A stretch of DNA of 64,000 nucleotides from the NCBI GenBank assembly GCA_037447655.1, contig JBBHKE010002188.1, positions 1 to 64,000 on the forward strand, given 5' to 3'. Within the stretch, counting starts at the first letter, position 1, and the number at the start of each line of letters is the position of its first letter. A program made the position numbers and the translations under genes. This document shows positions 59,104 through 64,000 of the stretch, one piece after another. The notes below the pieces were generated by a model. It saw only the letters and a program-made list of their open reading frames with translations. It did not search any database and was not told the origin of the DNA. The stretch comes from Zygnema cylindricum. Its lineage: Eukaryota; Streptophyta; Zygnematophyceae; Zygnematales; Zygnemataceae.

Positions 59104-59929
59104 CAGAGGTCGCAAACGGTCAACCGAAACCGTGACTGACCGTTAACCGACTGCACGCGCCGGATCTGGAATGGATTCGGTTGCCAAATTTTGAGGGCCT
59201 GGCGGCTGCGGTCGGTTGATTCACTGGAAAAAAAAACGGTCAGTTACAGTCAATCAACCAAAAAACCAAAAAAATGAAAAATTTGTATTGTCCATACAAT
59301 CCAACATTATTGTACTTTGTACTATTTGGTATCGTGGAAGTACGTGACATCATGATTAACGTCGCAAATCTGCCTCAATTGTAACACTATTTTTTTCGCA
59401 AATCTTAGGGAATGCGACAAAGCGTCGTAAATCTGACACGGTTCACTTCGAATCGTTTTTAGACTATAGAAATTATTAGAGTAAAGTAAAAAATAACGTC
59501 ATTCATTCAAATTTAGTGTCAGGAGACGTGGCAGATTATGGTCCATGTCCTTAAATAGTGTAATTTGTTATGCTTAAGGTATTAATGTCAAAATTTTGGG
59601 GTGCCGATATAGAGTACATAAGGACAATAACGATTCACAGTGTAGTTCACTATTCATTTCACAAATCTTAGGGAACGCGACAAATCGTAATTATTGGCTT
59701 ATTCATACGTCGTACATTAGAAAATTTTGTACTTTTTCGGTTACGGGCGGGCACGGTTAGTCGCGAGAAATCGAGTTTCGGTTAACTTTTATTTTCGAAA
59801 ACGCCGGTCGGTTAACGGTTAACAATTTTGGAGCGTGACATAACCCGGTCGGGCGTCGGTTACTCAGATTTATAAAAAAAAAAAACGGTCGGTTTCGGTT
59901 ATGTAAAAATTTGACTTTTGCGACCTCTG
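59104..59929. mobile_element. Non-autonomous hAT-like transposon, 826 bp
   Basis: The left end CAGAGGTCGCAAA (59104) and the right end TTTGCGACCTCTG (59929) are perfect 13-bp inverted repeats. The flanks agcgaaac (59096-59103) and agccgaac (59930-59937) agree at 6 of 8 bases, as expected for an old 8-bp hAT target duplication. The interior is rich in cggtcggtt/aaccgaccg. It carries an M2 MITE remnant (59470-59645). An inverted partial copy is at 63037-63455. Confidence 0.75.
59470..59645. mobile_element. MITE fragment, family M2, nested in the hAT-like element
   Basis: Contains the inverse of the M2 core (aaatttagtgtcaggagacg, tggcagattatggtccatgt) and a right end ataacgattcacagtgtag. It interrupts the 826-bp element, which dates it as younger. 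Confidence 0.55.
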
Positions 59930-60762
59930 AGCCGAACCCTAATTTCTTGTTCACCGATTTATGTAGAGAGAGGATTTGTCTTATTCTAAAATTTATATCA
60001 AAGATAGATTTCATATTTGCTCCTTAATGCTAGACAAGTAGATTTGCAAAAGTTAAGTGCATGTTTTTTGTTTTTTTCTTAAATATCATTGATCGTTATC
60101 CTTTTGAATCCGCGAAGATTATCAGATTATGTCTAGAGGGATTTGTGTCCGCATCATCAAATTTTGTCGTGTCCGCATCATCAAATCTTGTCGTGTCTGC
60201 ATTCATTCCTCAAAGGCTCAAACAAATTCAAAGCCGGAAATTATTTGTCGTTTTGTTTTGTGAATGTACTCGATACCCTTGGCCCTTTCAGACACATTTG
60301 AAAAAAACGTTGAACTTTTGCTTACGCCGTCATCAATCAGAAGCTGCCAGTAATTATACGGAAATACATACTGGCGTTAGTTTTCAGGCCAATTTTGAAT
60401 TTTCCATAAAGTCGTGCCAGTAAACTACAAAACTGTATCCATTGAATACGTGTTTATTTGAGTGGTATGACGTAGGCTTGTGTTCAGCAACTCGAGATTC
60501 GGAAATTGTCAAAGATTTTTCAAAAGTACAATCTGAATGTAAGATTTGTACAAGGATACAGTACAGTACAGTACAGTAATGTACCATCTCATTGTAGGAA
60601 CGAAAAAAATCGCAACCTTAAAACAAAAAAAATGAGCCGGCAAATCACGAAATGACAAAAAGATTGCAAAGGGACTGTCAGGATAGTTTCCGGTAAAGAT
60701 TTTTTAGTGGATTTTGGTGAGCTGGCATCCACCCCCTGTCTGAAGTCCCATGACGTGTAATG
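59930..60762. other. No recognisable gene
   Basis: Contains a 21-bp direct repeat (gtgtccgcatcatcaaattttgtc and the gtgtccgcatcatcaaatcttgtc copy) at 60146-60195, and an acagtacagtacagta run at 60557-60578. No coding sequence is supported. Confidence 0.4.
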
Positions 60763-61384
60763 TACACCGCGAATCGTAATTAAAGTAAATAGCGCTAATT
60801 CGGTCGCTCGAAATTTCGACTCTTTCACGTCAAATAGAGTAAATGATTCTAATTTTTTCATTATTCTAATTTAGGTATGGTTTAATTAGCGTAAACAAAT
60901 CTAATATAGGTTCGTTTTAAATAGTGTGGATTACGGACGACGTCCGACCGTGCAAAATTGTACTTTTATCAGTAAAAAGGTACAAATAATGATTTAATAG
61001 AATCGCGCTCGCACGTGAAATCGCACTAAACAAAAAATCAATCACATCGAAAAAAAGCCGTTCGCACAACTCTCGTCCGTCGACAGCATCGTCGTCAGTG
61101 TGAACATTAACTGACATTCAGCGCGACAAATAGTACTAACGTCATAATGACGTCAAAACTATACGGACTGACAGATTTTGTTCGTCTACGTAATTTAGTG
61201 TTCATAATTTCAGCGCGGATAATTATTGCCGACAAAACCCAATATAGAGTACTTAAATAAATTAGAGTAAACTTCCTCTGTGAAAAAGTTATATCACATA
61301 AATTAGAGTTAATTACTCTAATTGTTTTTTTTTTAGTTTTTTTACTCTAATTTTTTCATTACTCTAATTACGATTCGCGGTGTA
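60763..61384. mobile_element. MITE-like element, family M3, 622 bp
   Basis: The left end tacaccgcgaatcgtaatta pairs with the right end taattacgattcgcggtgta. Both arms continue with agagtaaat- or aattttttcattattctaat-type sequence. The interior is non-coding. A left-half copy starts at 63650. Confidence 0.7.
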
Positions 61385-61879
61385 CTGCATACACATGAAA
61401 CAAAATTCTATAATCCTGGTGTCAAGACCGTACAGGCTTGTAGCTACAGCACCCATCGTCCTCCTTGAGGGAGTTGGTCATCTACGGTAAGGAATGGAGC
61501 GATTGCTTTGTGGATGCGGAAACAAAGAAAATCAAACCGACCTACGTTTTTGTCTGGACACTTGGAGAATCCTGTCCGATTATTAATAGAGGTGTTTCTT
61601 TTAGAAAACGAAAAATCAGACAGCACGAGATGGTACGGAACGTTCGGCACGCGGGTGTGGCATATGAAACCGATTCTTTGAAGTGGTACTGTACTTTGGA
61701 TTTTACAGAAGATAATTCGTACGATTTTGCAGAGTTCCAATGTGCGAAAAATGAAATCGTACGTTTGACATGTGACGGTCGTAGACGTAAGTGAAACATG
61801 TGACGGTTGAAGACGACTACGAAACTTTCGATAATCGGTGACGTCTACAAAAACAGCGACGGTTGTAGACGTTTACAAC

Positions 61880-61993
61880 GCTGTTCGTTATTGGTGTTGA
61901 AGATTTCTCGTCACTTTACAAACATTTTTTTTCGTGCACAATTGTCGGGATGTCAATCGGAAACCGCCAATAAGAAGGTGAAAAAAAAAAAAC
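61880..61993. mobile_element. MITE fragment, family M1
   Basis: Left half only: gttcgttattggtgttgaag, cgtgcacaattgtcgggatg, ccgccaataagaaggtga. It stops in an A run at about 61990. Confidence 0.5.
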
Positions 61994-62486
61994 TAGGATT
62001 TCCTTTTAGCACTTTAGTAATGTCATTCTTTTTTTTCAATAAAAAAATAATTTTATCGTCAATAGTTTGTCGGCATACTAAATCTAAAACTATTATTTGC
62101 TGTTCAAGTGATACTTTAACTAAAATCTCCTCGCAAGGTGTTTTTTGTTGAAGTTTTTTTATGAGCTGGATTCGCGTGCCCGTGGGTCGAAAAGATTGAA
62201 ACGCCAAAATGAATACAAAAGATGACAAAATTGGAGTGTGTGGTGGAAGCAAGCTTTTCGTACGGAAAAACATTTTACCGTTGCGAAGTGAATTTTTGGT
62301 GACAACGACAAAAATATCATTTTACACGTGGGCACACCTCCTTAGCTTTACACGCACAAAATTGCTATTCTTATGTATTTCAACATAAGCGAGTGGATTT
62401 TCATTGGATTGCATTAATGACACATACCATCGGACCGACGAAAAACTTGCTCCCCGTTGGAGCGACAACAAAGAAGTGTAAAAAAA

Positions 62487-62680
62487 TACACCGTTAATTA
62501 TGCTAAAAAAACATCGCCACTCCGTGCACACATGCCGGAATATCAAACCGAAGCCGCCAATAGGAAGGTGCGAATCTTGCCTTCCAATAGCAGCCATCGG
62601 TTGACAACCCAACAAGTGTGAATGGGAAAAAGATGTTTCAACGAGACAAAATATCAGCACTAATAACGATAGGCGGTGTA
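62487..62680. mobile_element. MITE, family M1
   Basis: Left tacaccgttaattatgct and right ctaataacgataggcggtgta. The interior has ccgtgcacacatgccgga and gaagccgccaataggaaggt. Diverged but complete. Confidence 0.6.
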
Positions 62681-63036
62681 ATATCAATTACGATAATACG
62701 TTTGGCAGGGGTTCCTGAAAAAACGAATCGCAATACTGTAGAAATATTATTAGGTTAGAAAAAATTGGTGTTACTGACGCTCTTCTAAGTTCAATGACCT
62801 AAAGCTAACAAAACCTGGATACTTTTTAATGTAGTTGTGTATCGGTAGATTTCCCATTGTGAAAAAATCCTATCCGATATTATCAGGTTTCGAATGGTGA
62901 GGGGCCAAATATATATTTTTGGGATTTTTGACGATATGCCAAAGAGGGCTCACAATCTTGTTCATGAACAATAGTACAAGACCCGAACGGATTTACCGCA
63001 CTAATCTCTATTGGCATATCGATACAATACATTGGT

Positions 63037-63455
63037 CAGAGGTCGCAAAAGTCAAAATTTTACATAACCGACACCGACCGTTTTTTTTTTTTCAAAATAT
63101 GAGTAACCGCACCCGACCGGGTTATGTCACGCTCCAAAATTGTTAACTGAACCGACCGGCGTTTACGAAAATACAAATTAACCGAATCTCGATTTCTCGC
63201 GAATAACCGTGCCCCTCGGCAACCGAAAAAGTACAAAATTAACCAATGTACGACATATGAAAGCCAATAATTACGATTTGTCGCGTTCCCTAAGATTTGC
63301 GAAATGAATAGTGTACTACCGTGTCAGATTTGCGACACTTTGTCGTGTTCCCTATGATTTGCGAAATGAATAGCTTACTACAGTACCGCGTCAGATTTGC
63401 GACGCTAATCATGATGTCACGTACTTCCACGATACCAAAGAGTACAAAGTATTAT
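63037..63455. mobile_element. Partial inverted copy of the hAT-like element
   Basis: Begins CAGAGGTCGCAAAAGTCAAA and follows the reverse complement of 59929-59330 (gggttatgtcacgctccaaa, tctcgatttctcgcgaataa, cgtacttccacgatacc). The opposite terminus is not found, so it is truncated. Confidence 0.7.
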
Positions 63456-63649
63456 GACGTTTTCACTACCGATTTGTAAAAACGCACTCTGCCAAAATGT
63501 ACAGTTTCACGTCATTATGATGTTTGCACTACGCGGTTTGTGAAAACGCAGGTACATCATAACGACATTTATTACATCATTTTTTGTACTTTTTCCGATA
63601 ATACAATACAGTTCTGTACGTTAGCCACACTATTTAAAATGGCACAATA

Positions 63650-63790
63650 CTACACCGCGAATCGTAATTAGAGTAAATTACTCTAATTCGGTCTCTCGAA
63701 ATTTCGAGTCTATCACATCAAATAGAGTAAACGATTCTAATTTTTTCATTATTCTAATTTAGTGAAGTTAAATTAGGGTGGCGTCCCATC
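63650..63790. mobile_element. MITE family M3, left part
   Basis: tacaccgcgaatcgtaatta followed by gagtaaattactctaattcg and ctcgaaatttcgagtctatc, nearly identical to 60763-60885. It is cut by a sequence starting tagggtggcgtcccatcagg, which resembles the TIR of the element at 33337-34044. Confidence 0.6.
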
Positions 63791-64000
63791 AGGAAATTCT
63801 GTAATCGTACGAACAACATTACAGAATGCTACACTTTGAACGCTGTTCTCTCGCGGAGAGTCTGTAATCCACCTGCTTAAAAATGAGTGGTACCACGTAA
63901 GATAAGATCGTATATTGAAAATCGTCAAATATTTTTTACACCGACCAACTTCAACTCGAAATCTTCATTTGCATACCATGTACGTGCGGACCAGGGCATT

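Noticed and set aside
58888-59115. 75-residue minus-strand frame with hydrophilic, coding-like composition
   Set aside because: No family recognised, no splice partners found, and it abuts the hAT-like element. Too weak to call a gene.
61465-61794. 109-residue plus-strand frame (MRELVIYGKEW...)
   Set aside because: It overlaps an open frame on the other strand, lies between MITEs, and shows no motif or splice structure I can support.

Overview
This window is nuclear DNA from a photosynthetic eukaryote of the green plant lineage. The evidence is spliced GT-AG genes for chloroplast-targeted proteins (PsbTn and a rubredoxin), plant-type TFIP11/STIP, NAC-beta and DHX35 genes, AAACCCTAA (telo-box) motifs near gene starts, and Ty1/copia and Ty3/gypsy retrotransposons. 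The AT-rich, intron-bearing, repeat-laden landscape fits a streptophyte. A DNA-methyltransferase-bearing gypsy element makes a charophyte-grade alga plausible, but the species cannot be fixed from the sequence alone. A 10-N assembly gap lies at 31775-31784.

Layout. 1-2408: repeat DNA, a MITE and a three-exon PsbTn gene (+). 2409-8870: intergenic, with purine tracts and MITEs. 9011-12816: two-exon TFIP11/STIP splicing factor gene (-). 12917-15253: intergenic plus the rubredoxin promoter. 15254-16876: four-exon plastid rubredoxin gene (+). 16877-21668: intergenic with one complete MITE. 21669-24017: five-exon NAC-beta (BTF3) gene (-). 24.6-31.8 kb: promoter motifs, a MITE, a decayed LINE-like reverse transcriptase and no other recognised gene. 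31912-35728: the first three exons of a DHX35-type DEAH helicase (-), with the rest missing beyond the gap. A 70-bp tandem array in its intron 1 repeats the exon-1 donor site.

From 36.5 to 57.8 kb is a nested transposon cluster. It holds a hAT (DUF659) transposase cut off by a gypsy LTR. It also holds a large minus-strand gypsy element (about 40-51.1 kb) with an extra 5' ORF, gag with two zinc knuckles, protease, a C5-cytosine DNA methyltransferase domain, reverse transcriptase, RNase H, integrase and a coiled-coil tail. Next come two nested minus-strand copia elements, and then a further copia LTR facing the other way. From 57.8 to 64 kb are dispersed MITEs and a repeat that also occurs at position 1.

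The most unusual object is the gypsy element whose pol region carries a DNA methyltransferase between protease and reverse transcriptase. This copy is dead: 11 in-frame stops and one frameshift, the latter beside the catalytic Pro-Cys motif. Its domain order is still clear. Retrotransposon-borne methyltransferases have been reported from dinoflagellates and charophytes, so the class is known. The extra ORFs and the inverted LTRs look less familiar.
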